Made by a program: the position numbers and the translations under genes | Shown: positions 25,207 to 33,880 of the stretch, one piece after another | Numbering within the stretch: position 1 is the stretch's first letter | Layout of the letters: each line of letters starts with the position of its first letter | From: Anaerolineaceae bacterium | GTDB lineage: Bacteria; Chloroflexota; Anaerolineae; Anaerolineales; Anaerolineaceae | Length of the DNA: 64,000 bases | NCBI GenBank assembly: GCA_016841365.1 | Contig: JAENZI010000014.1 | Span: forward strand, 1 to 64,000 | Direction: 5' to 3' | The notes under the pieces: generated by a model | Databases searched by the model: none | Told to the model about the DNA's origin: nothing | Seen by the model: only the letters and a program-made list of their open reading frames with translations

Positions 25207-26124
25207 TCAATTGTTTTCCGTAGGCCTGGGCGTACGGGTGATGGTCGGTGTGAGCGTAATGCTGGGCGTTAGGGTTGGCCATTGTGTCTGAGACGGCGTG
25301 ATGGTTGGGGTCTTGGTCGCCGTCTTTGATGGGGTTGCCGTCTGTGTCGGTGTGGGCGTGATGGTCGGGATAGGCGGTTGGCCTGTCACTGTGAAGAACC
25401 CCGAGACTTTCCATTCAGCACCCACAAAAATCTGCACTTCGTATAAACCGGGCAGCCATTGGTCGCTGGGGGGTTCCCAGTCGGTATAGCCATATCCGCC
25501 CGAACCGCCTTCCCACACGGCAGTTTCATAAAAGACAAGCTCACCATCCCGATACCATAAGGCGCTCCACTGCACGCCATTGGTCATGTTGTTGTAGCTG
25601 AAGGTGCCAAACAGATGCCCGACCGGGTTTTCAAACTCGATTGCCGGTTCAATCGGTTGCAAGCCATCGTCAATCCGGCGTGAAAACTGGATGGGGCTGA
25701 AGACGGCATCCGGACTGGGGGTCACCTCCGCCTCAAACTCGTCCTCAATGTCATCGGGCATGCTGGGTGTGCTGGTGATCGAGGGTGTGTTTGTGATGGT
25801 TGGCGTGAGCGTGATGGTTGGCGTCAGGGTAATGGTTGGTGTGATGGTGATTGTGGCTGTTTGGGTGATGGTGGGTGAAGGTGAGATAAAATTATAAACA
25901 ATGGGTTCAGAAAAGTTTAAAATAACCCAGGTCAAAGGGATCAATAAAATCGCAATGATCAGCAAGCGCCATCCGCGCACCATGCGGTCATGACGTTTTT
26001 TATAAAAAGGGATCTTCCGGCTCTTGATCAGATGGTTGATCGCGAGAAGGATCGTGATAACCGCTGCCACACCGGTGATGATGGCAGCCGTTAAAACGGT
26101 TGAGTGGATGTCGATTTTCAGCAT
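25207..26124 (-). CDS. Membrane protein with Thr-Pro linkers and a beta-sandwich-like domain
   Basis: This 305-aa protein has two N-terminal hydrophobic segments (LTAAIITGVAAVITILLAI and LLIIAILLIPLTWVIL) around a basic loop. Next come a Thr-Pro-Ile repeat linker (about residues 85-115), a globular region (about 130-240; VGHLFGTFSYNNM, ALWYRDGELVFYE, PGLYEVQIFVG) and a second Thr-Pro linker at the C terminus. The globular part ends like an Ig-type or carbohydrate-facing fold. It is divergent from the kinase-PD40 gene by 112 bp, and such Thr-Pro linkers are common in secreted Chloroflexota proteins. The function is unknown. Confidence 0.7.
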   Translation of the reverse strand: MLKIDIHSTVLTAAIITGVAAVITILLAINHLIKSRKIPFYKKRHDRMVRGWRLLIIAILLIPLTWVILNFSEPIVYNFISPSPTITQTATITITPTITLTPTITLTPTITNTPSITSTPSMPDDIEDEFEAEVTPSPDAVFSPIQFSRRIDDGLQPIEPAIEFENPVGHLFGTFSYNNMTNGVQWSALWYRDGELVFYETAVWEGGSGGYGYTDWEPPSDQWLPGLYEVQIFVGAEWKVSGFFTVTGQPPIPTITPTPTQTATPSKTATKTPTITPSQTQWPTLTPSITLTPTITRTPRPTENN

Positions 26125-26236
26125 AATGTCATCAATCTTCCTTCGATCAATCGAATTATAGCGTATTTTGGCTTACAATTAGCTGAAGTTATAATAAAAT
26201 CAACAACAATGTGACTATCAGGGCTGAAATAATTTA

Positions 26237-28339
26237 ATGTCGTTAGAAAATGGGTATCTGTTAAACCAGCGTTATCGGATCGTCGATATCCTCGGTCAGG
26301 GGGGGATGGGGGCGGTTTACCGCGCCGTTGATGAGAACCTTGATATTGTTGTTGCAGTCAAAGAGAATTCCTTTCTTTCAGAAGAATACTCACGTCAGTT
26401 CCAACGAGAAGCCAGAATTTTAGCCGCCCTGCGCCATCCCAACCTGCCACGGGTGTTTGACTATTTTGTGATTGACCAGGAAGGTCAATATTTGGTGATG
26501 GATTTTATCGAAGGGCAGGACTTGCGTCAGTGGATGTCGCAGGAAGAGAGCCTTTCGGAAATTGAAGCTCTCCAAATTGGCCTGGAGATTTGCGATGCCC
26601 TGATCTACTTGCACAGCCAGAATCCGGTCATCACCCACCGTGATATCAAGCCAGGAAACATCAAGATCACACCCACAGGGGAGGTTGTGCTGGTAGACTT
26701 TGGCCTGGTGAAACTGCTGGAAGGCCATGAAAAGACCACAACTGCTGCCAAGGCAATGACGCCCGGGTATTCCCCGCCAGAACAATATGGCGATTCGTCA
26801 ACGGATGAGCGCACGGACATTTTCTCGCTGGGGGCGACGTTATATGCAGCGCTGGCTGGCTATTTACCAGAGGACAGCCTGGCGCGTTCAACCGGAAAGG
26901 CGACGCTCACGCCGCTCAGGCATTACAATCCGAGCGTTTCACAAGACACAGCAAAGGCTATCGAGAAAGCCCTAAGAATCAATTGCGATGAACGCTGGCA
27001 GTCAGCAGCAGCCTTTAAAGACGCGCTCCTCAAAGCCAGGGAGAAAATCCCGCGAGATAAGTGGCAGGAATTAAGCCAGCACCCCATGTTATTTAACGAG
27101 GAAAGTATTACGGATGGGGATGACCCCACCCAAACCACCCGCCCGTCAAGTAAAGCAAAATCAGGCAAACGAGTTGATCCCGTTTGGTTAATTTTTGTAA
27201 TAACAATTGTGATGGTTGTTTCGTTATTTGGCGCCAGTTTGATCTGGCCTGAGTTATTTCAGAGCATCTTGGTGGGGGATTCACAGAGTGAACCGACAGC
27301 GACATTGAATGTCTTAATTGACACACAGACAGCCACCCGCCAGATTGCAAGCCCGGAAATAACAGAAACACCTTTCAGGCTAAGTATTGATCCGGATGTT
27401 ACAGAAACAATAACAGCCACACCAACGGCAACCGTTACTGTTGCTGACCCCACGCAACCGGTCACGCCCTCACCGACACCCCTGGGGGGCGGGGTTGGCA
27501 TGATGGCTTATGTCTCAGAAAGAACAGGAAAGCCGCAAATTTGGTTGTATGATGTTCGCTCGCGAGTGACTACCCAATTGACGGACCTTGATGATGGTGC
27601 CTGTCAGCCAGACTGGTCGCCAAGTGGGATTCAGATTGTTTTTACCTCGCCATGTATTAGCAAGCGAACCAGTTATCCGGGGTCGAGCCTGTATGTGGTT
27701 GATGTCGACTCGGGAAACGTGTTTCCTCTGCCAGGTTCACTCGAAGGGGATTTTGACCCATCCTGGTCACCGGATGGGGGGTGGATCGCGCACACCTCGT
27801 TGATCAATGGCAAGATGCAATTAATCAAGACGGACCTGGACACAAAAGAAAGGGTCAGGCTCTCTGATGGAAAATATGAGGATTCTGATCCTGCCTGGTC
27901 ACCTGATGGCGAGCAGTTAGCCTTTGTGCGTGTGCGCAGCGTGGCCCAAATTTGGTTGATGGATGCAGATGGGGCAAACCCGGTTCAATTTACAATGTCT
28001 GGCTTAATTGATAACAGCAACCCTGCCTGGTTCCCCGATCAGAGTCTGATCCTGTTTAGCCAGGTGCTCGGGATGGGCAGTCCATCCAAGCAAATACTCG
28101 GAATGCGGGTTGAGGATATCGGCAAAGAAGAAGAGTATTCAGTGGTGCCAACAGCTCAGGATTCGTATATTCCTTTGATGGATAATGTGGATGTCTCGCC
28201 GGACGGCTATTGGCTGGCATTTGACTACTGGTATTTTGATGTTCTTTCGGATATCTATGTGATGACCTTCCCGGGCGGCAACCTGATCCAATTAACGATG
28301 CATCCCAGCCCGGATTATGACCCGGTATGGCTGGACTGA
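26237..28339 (+). CDS. Serine/threonine protein kinase with PD40 propeller sensor
   Basis: This 700-aa transmembrane kinase has an N-terminal Hanks-type domain (about residues 12-270): glycine loop LGQGGMGAVYRAVD, VAVKEN Lys, catalytic loop HRDIKPGNIK, DFGLVK and GYSPPEQY. A single transmembrane helix (about 315-338, WLIFVITIVMVVSLFGASL) is followed by a Thr-Pro linker and an extracellular C-terminal TolB/PD40 beta-propeller with repeats PDWSPSGIQIVF, PSWSPDGGWIAH, PAWSPDGEQLAF and PAWFPDQSLILF. All catalytic residues are present. It probably links an outside signal to phosphorylation. An upstream TATAAT with TTGGCT 16 bp before it (26173-26200) is a likely promoter. Confidence 0.92.
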   Translation: MSLENGYLLNQRYRIVDILGQGGMGAVYRAVDENLDIVVAVKENSFLSEEYSRQFQREARILAALRHPNLPRVFDYFVIDQEGQYLVMDFIEGQDLRQWMSQEESLSEIEALQIGLEICDALIYLHSQNPVITHRDIKPGNIKITPTGEVVLVDFGLVKLLEGHEKTTTAAKAMTPGYSPPEQYGDSSTDERTDIFSLGATLYAALAGYLPEDSLARSTGKATLTPLRHYNPSVSQDTAKAIEKALRINCDERWQSAAAFKDALLKAREKIPRDKWQELSQHPMLFNEESITDGDDPTQTTRPSSKAKSGKRVDPVWLIFVITIVMVVSLFGASLIWPELFQSILVGDSQSEPTATLNVLIDTQTATRQIASPEITETPFRLSIDPDVTETITATPTATVTVADPTQPVTPSPTPLGGGVGMMAYVSERTGKPQIWLYDVRSRVTTQLTDLDDGACQPDWSPSGIQIVFTSPCISKRTSYPGSSLYVVDVDSGNVFPLPGSLEGDFDPSWSPDGGWIAHTSLINGKMQLIKTDLDTKERVRLSDGKYEDSDPAWSPDGEQLAFVRVRSVAQIWLMDADGANPVQFTMSGLIDNSNPAWFPDQSLILFSQVLGMGSPSKQILGMRVEDIGKEEEYSVVPTAQDSYIPLMDNVDVSPDGYWLAFDYWYFDVLSDIYVMTFPGGNLIQLTMHPSPDYDPVWLD

Positions 28340-28366
28340 TCGTTTCAAATTACCATCGGGTAAGTT

Positions 28367-30334
28367 TCAGGCTTTCTCTCGCAACCATAAGTACTGGAAG
28401 GGCCCCAGCACAAGCTCAGCGTCGCTCTGATATAAGTTTTCACTCACCAGATCTTCAAAGTCACTTCTAATCCCTAATAACCTCAGGGTGTTTGGCGAGA
28501 TGGTCTGCGAATCGTCGCTAAAATTGTTCAGGATGAGCAGATCTTGTGTTCCGTTGCGCCGGTTGTATCCAAACACGTGGGGGTTGCCGGCGTCAATAAA
28601 GCGGGGCGGTTCACCGCTGATGGCTGATAAATTCTTGCGCAAGTGGATCAGACGCTTAAGCCCATCGTAAATACGCCCGGGGATCGAATTCTCATCTTTC
28701 CGCTGCTGGTAAAGCGCGGTGTCTGCTTGGGGGCGGTGCACCCAGCGGCTGTCGTCCATTTTGGCGGTGTCATCGCGGTAGCCGTAATCATTCAACGTTC
28801 CCACTTCATCACCCAGGTAGATCAGGGGAATCCCGCCGATGGAAAGGATCACGTTGTGGATCAGGAGGATTCGCCGAATGGCTAAGTCAACCTCGGTTTG
28901 GGTTTCTTCATTCAGCGCTTTTTCTAACCCGGCTAACGAGGCACAGGTACCTGAGATCCGTGCGTCTTTTGTCCTCGGGTTTTCCTGGAAGGTAAGACCG
29001 CGGGCGAAACTCCCTTCGAAGCGCCCCGTATAAAATGCGTTCAGGAATTGACGGTGATCAAAGGCATTGATCCCCAGCGCTGCGGCATCTTCATCTGAAA
29101 ATGTCCAGCCAATGTCGTCGTGGCAGCGCACGTAATTGACCCAGGCGCAGCCTTGGGGAATGTTGAACCGTTTGTGCATGGAAGTGTGCAGTAAATTCAC
29201 TTCCCTTGTCGCCAGGGTGTTCCAAAGCAGCGCCATCAGGAGCGGGTTATAGGAAATCTGGCATTCGTCTTCATCGATATATTTTGCTACCTCGTCCGGA
29301 TGGACGATCGCCTCTGACTTGAAGATCAACGCTGGGGCAGCGATGCGAGCGATGGCGTTGTATGCCTGGATGATCATATGCGCTTCTGGCAAATTTTCGC
29401 AGTTGGTTCCCAGGGATTTCCAGATGAAGGCGACGGCGTCCAGGCGCAGCACTTCCACGCCCTGGTTGGCAAGGAACAACATCTCTTCTGCCATGTGATT
29501 GAACACTACCGGGTTGGCATAATTCAAATCCCATTGGTTGCTGTGGAACGTGGTCCAGACCCATTTTTCGATGTCATCAAAATAGGTGAAAGCCCCGGGG
29601 TGCTCCTCCGGGAAGATCTCCCTGAGGTTTGCTTCATACGCATCTGGAATGGTGCGATCGGGATACATGCGGTAGTAATTCTGAAAATCCTCGTCACCTT
29701 CACGCGCTTTTAACGCCCATTGATGTTCGTTGGATGTGTGGTTAAAGACAAAATCAAGCACCAGGCTGATGCCTTCTGCGCGTAGTTGATCGGCAAGCTG
29801 GCGCAATTCTTCCATCGTGCCAAGCGCTGGGTCTACTTCTCGGTAACTGCTGATGGCATATCCGCCATCGTTCTCGCCTTCTGGTGAGCGAAAGAGGGGC
29901 ATCAGGTGCAGATAGGTTAACCCTAACTCTTTGAAGTAAGGAATTTTGCGGCGGATCCCATCCAGGTTGCCAGCAAAGAGGTCAACATAGCACACGCCGC
30001 CCAACATTTGATGATCCTGGAACCAGGCAGGTTCAGATTCCCGAGCTTGGTCAAGCGCTTTCAAGGAATCTGAGCGTGCAAACCAGGATCCTGCCATGAT
30101 GGATAGCAGGGATTCGACGTGATAAAAGAAGTCATAATGATCGCCATACAGATGGAGCAGTATCGGGAACAAGCGCGAAAAGTGCTCTTGCAGCCGCGTT
30201 TTAAATATTATCCATTGCTGTGGGTTTTCACTTGCCGCTTCCTTAAAGGCTGAATCCAGACGGGGGAGCAGCCTGGTGAGCGTTTTTTGGGCTTCTTTTT
30301 GGGGGTCGAGCACAGTTTCTGATGAAGGAGACAT
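28367..30334 (-). CDS. Amylosucrase (GH13)
   Basis: This 655-aa glycoside hydrolase family 13 enzyme converts sucrose into an alpha-1,4-glucan and fructose. GH13 catalytic residues are visible: nucleophile Asp in EVLRLDAVAF, acid/base Glu in LIFKSEAIV, transition-state Asp in VRCHDDIGW. The N-terminal helical domain (about 1-90) and the arrangement ADQLRAEGISLVLDFVFNHTSNEH fit amylosucrase rather than sucrose phosphorylase. I start at the ATG at 30334 with GAGG before it, 15 codons after the TTG in the ORF track. It follows the PfkB kinase, which would phosphorylate the released fructose. LacI lies upstream. Confidence 0.88.
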   Translation of the reverse strand: MSPSSETVLDPQKEAQKTLTRLLPRLDSAFKEAASENPQQWIIFKTRLQEHFSRLFPILLHLYGDHYDFFYHVESLLSIMAGSWFARSDSLKALDQARESEPAWFQDHQMLGGVCYVDLFAGNLDGIRRKIPYFKELGLTYLHLMPLFRSPEGENDGGYAISSYREVDPALGTMEELRQLADQLRAEGISLVLDFVFNHTSNEHQWALKAREGDEDFQNYYRMYPDRTIPDAYEANLREIFPEEHPGAFTYFDDIEKWVWTTFHSNQWDLNYANPVVFNHMAEEMLFLANQGVEVLRLDAVAFIWKSLGTNCENLPEAHMIIQAYNAIARIAAPALIFKSEAIVHPDEVAKYIDEDECQISYNPLLMALLWNTLATREVNLLHTSMHKRFNIPQGCAWVNYVRCHDDIGWTFSDEDAAALGINAFDHRQFLNAFYTGRFEGSFARGLTFQENPRTKDARISGTCASLAGLEKALNEETQTEVDLAIRRILLIHNVILSIGGIPLIYLGDEVGTLNDYGYRDDTAKMDDSRWVHRPQADTALYQQRKDENSIPGRIYDGLKRLIHLRKNLSAISGEPPRFIDAGNPHVFGYNRRNGTQDLLILNNFSDDSQTISPNTLRLLGIRSDFEDLVSENLYQSDAELVLGPFQYLWLREKA

Positions 30335-30375
30335 CTCGTTATCCTCGGTTTGATATTTACGATTGCATAGACCAA

Positions 30376-31344
30376 TCAATTAACCTGGGCGTGTTGTTGC
30401 AGAAAGAATTCAAGCTGTTCAGCGGTCGGCAAGGCTGGGATCGCGCCGAGCTGTGTGGTCGTGATCGCGCCAACCGCATTAGCCCTGCGGCAAACCAAGC
30501 GCATTTCAGCTTCATTTTGCGGGGCTTGTGGAAATTGTAACAATCCGCTCAACAAGCCCGCGACAAAACCATCCCCTGCGCCAGTGGTGTCGATCGCCCT
30601 GACATTGAACCCGGCAACGGAATCATGGAATTCGGGCGTGTGATATTGGCACCCCTGCTTGCCGATGGTGATCACCATCAGGTGCAGGTTGTCATGCCAC
30701 AGTTTGCGGACTGCACCGTCAATGTCTTTATCGCCTGATAAGAAAAACAGCTCTTCTTCGCTGACCTTGACCAGATTGGCACGCTGCCAGATGCTCAACA
30801 TACCGGTTTTGGCAGCATCAGGGCTGGGCCAAAGCGCCAATCGCAGGTTGGGATCGTAAGAGATCAGCACATTGTTTTCCTCTGCGATTTCCAGTGCTTT
30901 CAGGGTCGCGCTGCGCGAAGGTTCGCTGATCAGGCTGATCGAACCGGTGTGGAAGATCTTTGCCCCTTTGATCAGGTCGCCGTTCACTTCTTCAGGTGTA
31001 TAAAGCATGTCTGCGCTGGGGTGCCGGTAAAACATAAACTCGCGCTCGCCGTCGCCGCGCAGCGAAACAAATGCCAGGGCTGTGCGAGCCTCTTGCGAGA
31101 AAACCAACCCCTGTGTGTTGACGCCAACCTCATCGAGAGTCGCTTTGAGGAATTGGCCAAAGGCATCATCGCCCACTTTACCTAAAAATGCTGTTGGAAT
31201 GCCCAATTTAGCCAGCCCTGCAGCGACATTAGCCGGAGCGCCGCCAGGTGCTTTTTTGAAGGATGGTGCTTCCACCAGCGACACATCGGAAGCAGTGGGG
31301 ACAAAATCAATCAGTAATTCGCCTAAAGTAACAACTTCCGCCAT
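30376..31344 (-). CDS. PfkB family carbohydrate kinase, probable fructokinase
   Basis: This 322-aa ribokinase-family enzyme has the N-terminal signature GGAPANVAAGLAKLG and the C-terminal DTTGAGDGFVAGLLSGL with catalytic Asp and anion hole. MAEVVTLGELLIDFVP resembles bacterial fructokinases. I start at the ATG at 31344 with AAAGGAAAACC before it (the ORF track begins 12 codons earlier). The gene is followed by amylosucrase, which releases fructose from sucrose, and preceded by a LacI regulator, which supports fructose as substrate and fructose 6-phosphate as product. Confidence 0.88.
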   Translation of the reverse strand: MAEVVTLGELLIDFVPTASDVSLVEAPSFKKAPGGAPANVAAGLAKLGIPTAFLGKVGDDAFGQFLKATLDEVGVNTQGLVFSQEARTALAFVSLRGDGEREFMFYRHPSADMLYTPEEVNGDLIKGAKIFHTGSISLISEPSRSATLKALEIAEENNVLISYDPNLRLALWPSPDAAKTGMLSIWQRANLVKVSEEELFFLSGDKDIDGAVRKLWHDNLHLMVITIGKQGCQYHTPEFHDSVAGFNVRAIDTTGAGDGFVAGLLSGLLQFPQAPQNEAEMRLVCRRANAVGAITTTQLGAIPALPTAEQLEFFLQQHAQVN

Positions 31345-31401
31345 GGTTTTCCTTTCAAGAGCCGAGCTAATCGTTCTCATAAACTGGGAAAGCGGTTAGG
31401 T

Positions 31402-31415
31402 TGAAAGACCTTTCA
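31402..31415. promoter_or_regulatory. Operator-like palindrome upstream of the PfkB gene
   Basis: TGAAAG-ac-CTTTCA is a perfect 6-bp inverted repeat 58 bp upstream of the PfkB ATG, within the probable leader or promoter. It is a candidate LacI-family site. An imperfect GAAAACG...CGTGTTC repeat lies just beside it. Confidence 0.3.
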
Positions 31416-31469
31416 GGATCAGTGTACGAAAACGCTGGGTCGTGTTCAAATGGTTGTTTAAGAACAAAA

Positions 31470-31500
31470 CCTGACTGGATTCCAGAGAAAGCAGGTCAGG
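31470..31500 (-). terminator. Intrinsic terminator of the LacI gene
   Basis: Stem CCTGAC/GTCAGG overlaps the LacI stop codon and is followed on the minus strand by TTTTGTTCTT. The stem is short, so read-through into the sucrose genes is possible. Confidence 0.5.
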
Positions 31501-32509
31501 TAGTTTGCCTTTCAATCAGTTTTAGGGGCAAGCGAACATGCCGGATAGGGCGATCGGGGTCTTTAATGCGGGAAAGCAGGATTTCAACTGCCAGCCTGCC
31601 GGATTCATCCAAGGACTGATGGATGGTGCTTAAGCCCACATAATCTGCCACATCAAGATCGTCAAAGCCCAGAACCGCCAGGTCTTGCGGCACACGGAAA
31701 CCCAACTGCCTGGCTTTGTTGAGCACACCGATTGCTTGCAGGTCAGTTGCCGCAAATACAGCCGTCGGGGGTTCCGGCAATCTCAGGACGGGTTCGATCT
31801 TTTCTTCAGCGTCTTTGACATCGTAACTGGCTGTGCAAATCAATTCCTGAGGAAGAGGGATGCTGTGTTTTGATAGGGTTTGTTTGAAGCCGTTCAAACG
31901 CTGGGTGATCGGCAGGATGGCGTGCTCACCAAGGTCAGTGGTGTCGCCAATAAAGGCTAACCGGCGATGACCCTTTTGGGTCAGGTATTCTGCTGCGATT
32001 TCACCGCCGGCACGATCATCAATTTCAACGGTGTTCAGATCGGAACGCGGGTATTCGATCAACACGGTTTCCAGTCCGTTTTCGATCAGTTTTTTCGCGG
32101 ATTCATCATTGACGCGCAGTGAGAGCAGGATCAGCCCTTCAAGGTGCCCTGTGACCGGGAGCGTGGCGAGGTAGTGGTTAAGGTGGTCGATTGACTCAAC
32201 AGTGAAGATGGTCAGCTCAAAGCGGGTTGAGAGCAAACCTTCAGCCACGCCGCGCAGCCGCTGAACAAATGCAGGTGCCGTAAAGAAGGGAGAAACAACG
32301 CCAATCCGCGCAAAGTCTTTCATAGCACGCGCTCGGGCTTCGGCTTTGGGTACAAAATCAAGCTGATCGATAGCCTCCTGGACTCGATCACGCGTCCCCT
32401 CGCTGACATTAGGGCTGGCATTGATCACGCGCGAAACGGTGGAGATGCTGACCCCGGCAACTCTGGCAACATCATAAATGGTGGGTGTGCGGTTTGATTT
32501 TGAGGGCAT
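31496..32509 (-). CDS. LacI family transcriptional regulator
   Basis: This 337-aa repressor has an N-terminal helix-turn-helix (TIYDVARVAGVSISTVSRVINASPNVSEGTRDRV) with hinge helix and a periplasmic-binding-protein-like sugar domain (GVVSPFFTAPAFVQRLRGV, VLIEYPRSD, AVFAATDLQAIGVL, DVADYVGLSTIHQ). It lies directly upstream of the fructokinase and amylosucrase genes, so it most likely controls them in response to sucrose or a derivative. I start at MPSKSNRTPTIYD because the HTH follows it at the usual distance. The ribosome-binding site is weak. The 15 extra N-terminal codons in the ORF track are unlikely. Confidence 0.92.
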   Translation of the reverse strand: MPSKSNRTPTIYDVARVAGVSISTVSRVINASPNVSEGTRDRVQEAIDQLDFVPKAEARARAMKDFARIGVVSPFFTAPAFVQRLRGVAEGLLSTRFELTIFTVESIDHLNHYLATLPVTGHLEGLILLSLRVNDESAKKLIENGLETVLIEYPRSDLNTVEIDDRAGGEIAAEYLTQKGHRRLAFIGDTTDLGEHAILPITQRLNGFKQTLSKHSIPLPQELICTASYDVKDAEEKIEPVLRLPEPPTAVFAATDLQAIGVLNKARQLGFRVPQDLAVLGFDDLDVADYVGLSTIHQSLDESGRLAVEILLSRIKDPDRPIRHVRLPLKLIERQTT

Positions 32510-32647
32510 TATGTGAATCGCTTGATTGATTAATCGGCTTGAAACTGCTTCCAAAAAAGTATTTTCAATTCCATATTAACATAGAGGGGAAACGATGTCA
32601 AATAATCTCGACTCGGCACAAGAGATTTTTCTTGTGGTTAGCATTTT

Positions 32648-32675
32648 TTGTTTTCGGTATTCTCTCGCGTATAAT
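32648..32675 (+). promoter_or_regulatory. Promoter of the aldo/keto reductase
   Basis: TTGTTT (32648-32653), 16-bp spacer, TATAAT (32670-32675). AGGAGG follows 12 nt before the ATG at 32742. Confidence 0.6.
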
Positions 32676-32741
32676 TAATGTAACTTATTTGACAGAAAAT
32701 TCATCATAATAATAAATAAACAAATAAATTTAGGAGGAAGT

Positions 32742-33710
32742 ATGGAATATCGACGATTAGGCAAGGCTGGCGTTAAAGTATCAGAGCTCTCTTTAGGCGC
32801 GTGGGTCACATACGGCAACCAATTTGGCGTCCCAGAGGCAAAGGAAATCATGGCGGCGGCTTTTGATGCGGGCGTCAACTTTTTTGATAATGCTGAGGCA
32901 TACGCCAGCGGGCAGGCTGAGATCATCATGGGTAAAGCGCTCAAGGAGTTGGGCTGGGCTCGCAAGGACTACTTAGTTTCTACAAAGATCTTCTGGGGCG
33001 GTGAGGGACCCAATGACCAGGGGCTCTCATATAAGCACATCATTGAAGGCGTAAACAATGCCCTTAAACGGTTCCAGCTAGATTATGTGGACTTCGTGTT
33101 CGCCCATCGGCCGGACCCGGAAACACCTATCGAGGAAACGGTGTTTGCTTTCAACCAGGTCATCCGCGAGGGCAAAGCTTTCTATTGGGGCACCTCCGAA
33201 TGGTCAGCAGCAGAGATCATGCGCGCGACGGATTTTGCCCGGCGCAACAATCTGCGTCCGCCATCCATGGAGCAGCCACAATACAATATGTTCCATCGCC
33301 GCCGATTTGAAGAGGAATATGAACCTCTCTATCGGGAATTGGGTTATGGCACCACGACATGGAGCCCGCTGTATGGGGGCATGTTGACCGGGAAATACAA
33401 TGAAGGCAAGATCCCTGAGGGAAGCCGTGCGAACCTGAAGAGCTATCAATGGATGAAAGAACGGGTGCAAAACGAAGCGAAACTCAATGTCACCCGCAAG
33501 CTGGCTGAAGTGGCGCAAGACCTCGGTGTTTCGATGGCGCAAATGTCACTGGCATGGGTTTTGAAGAATCCGAATGTCAGCACAGTCATCACTGGTGCCA
33601 GCAAGGTCTCACAGGTGGAAGAAAATATGAAAGCCATCGCAGTCAAAGATCAATTAACCGATGATGTGATGGAACGCATTCATGAGATCATCAAAGATAT
33701 TGAAGACTAA
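32742..33710 (+). CDS. Aldo/keto reductase (KCNAB-like)
   Basis: This 322-aa NADPH-dependent oxidoreductase has the (beta/alpha)8 fold of the aldo/keto reductases. The catalytic tetrad is visible: Asp and Tyr in [11 protein letters not shown], Lys in VSTKIFWG, His in FVFAHRPDP. The HRPDP variant and the opening [21 protein letters not shown] place it with the potassium-channel-beta-subunit-like group. The length is normal. It has a strong AGGAGG site, a clear promoter and its own terminator, so it is monocistronic. The substrate is unknown; aldehyde detoxification is the usual suggestion. Confidence 0.93.
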   Translation: MEYRRLGKAGVKVSELSLGAWVTYGNQFGVPEAKEIMAAAFDAGVNFFDNAEAYASGQAEIIMGKALKELGWARKDYLVSTKIFWGGEGPNDQGLSYKHIIEGVNNALKRFQLDYVDFVFAHRPDPETPIEETVFAFNQVIREGKAFYWGTSEWSAAEIMRATDFARRNNLRPPSMEQPQYNMFHRRRFEEEYEPLYRELGYGTTTWSPLYGGMLTGKYNEGKIPEGSRANLKSYQWMKERVQNEAKLNVTRKLAEVAQDLGVSMAQMSLAWVLKNPNVSTVITGASKVSQVEENMKAIAVKDQLTDDVMERIHEIIKDIED

Positions 33711-33736
33711 AACATATCGAATGGATATCTAAATCG

Positions 33737-33765
33737 GGCTGCCGAGATACCTCGGCAGCCTTTTT
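33737..33765 (+). terminator. Intrinsic terminator of the aldo/keto reductase
   Basis: Perfect 10-bp stem GGCTGCCGAG/CTCGGCAGCC, 4-nt loop, then TTTTTGATT. Confidence 0.95.
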
Positions 33766-33880
33766 GATTCTTGGTCCCATTTACCAAGTAAACATGGTAG
33801 AAAGCGTCGAACTTTTATTTCAAGTCACTTCAGGTTAAAATGAGGATATTGATCTTAATTCAATAGTAAAAGGAGCACGC

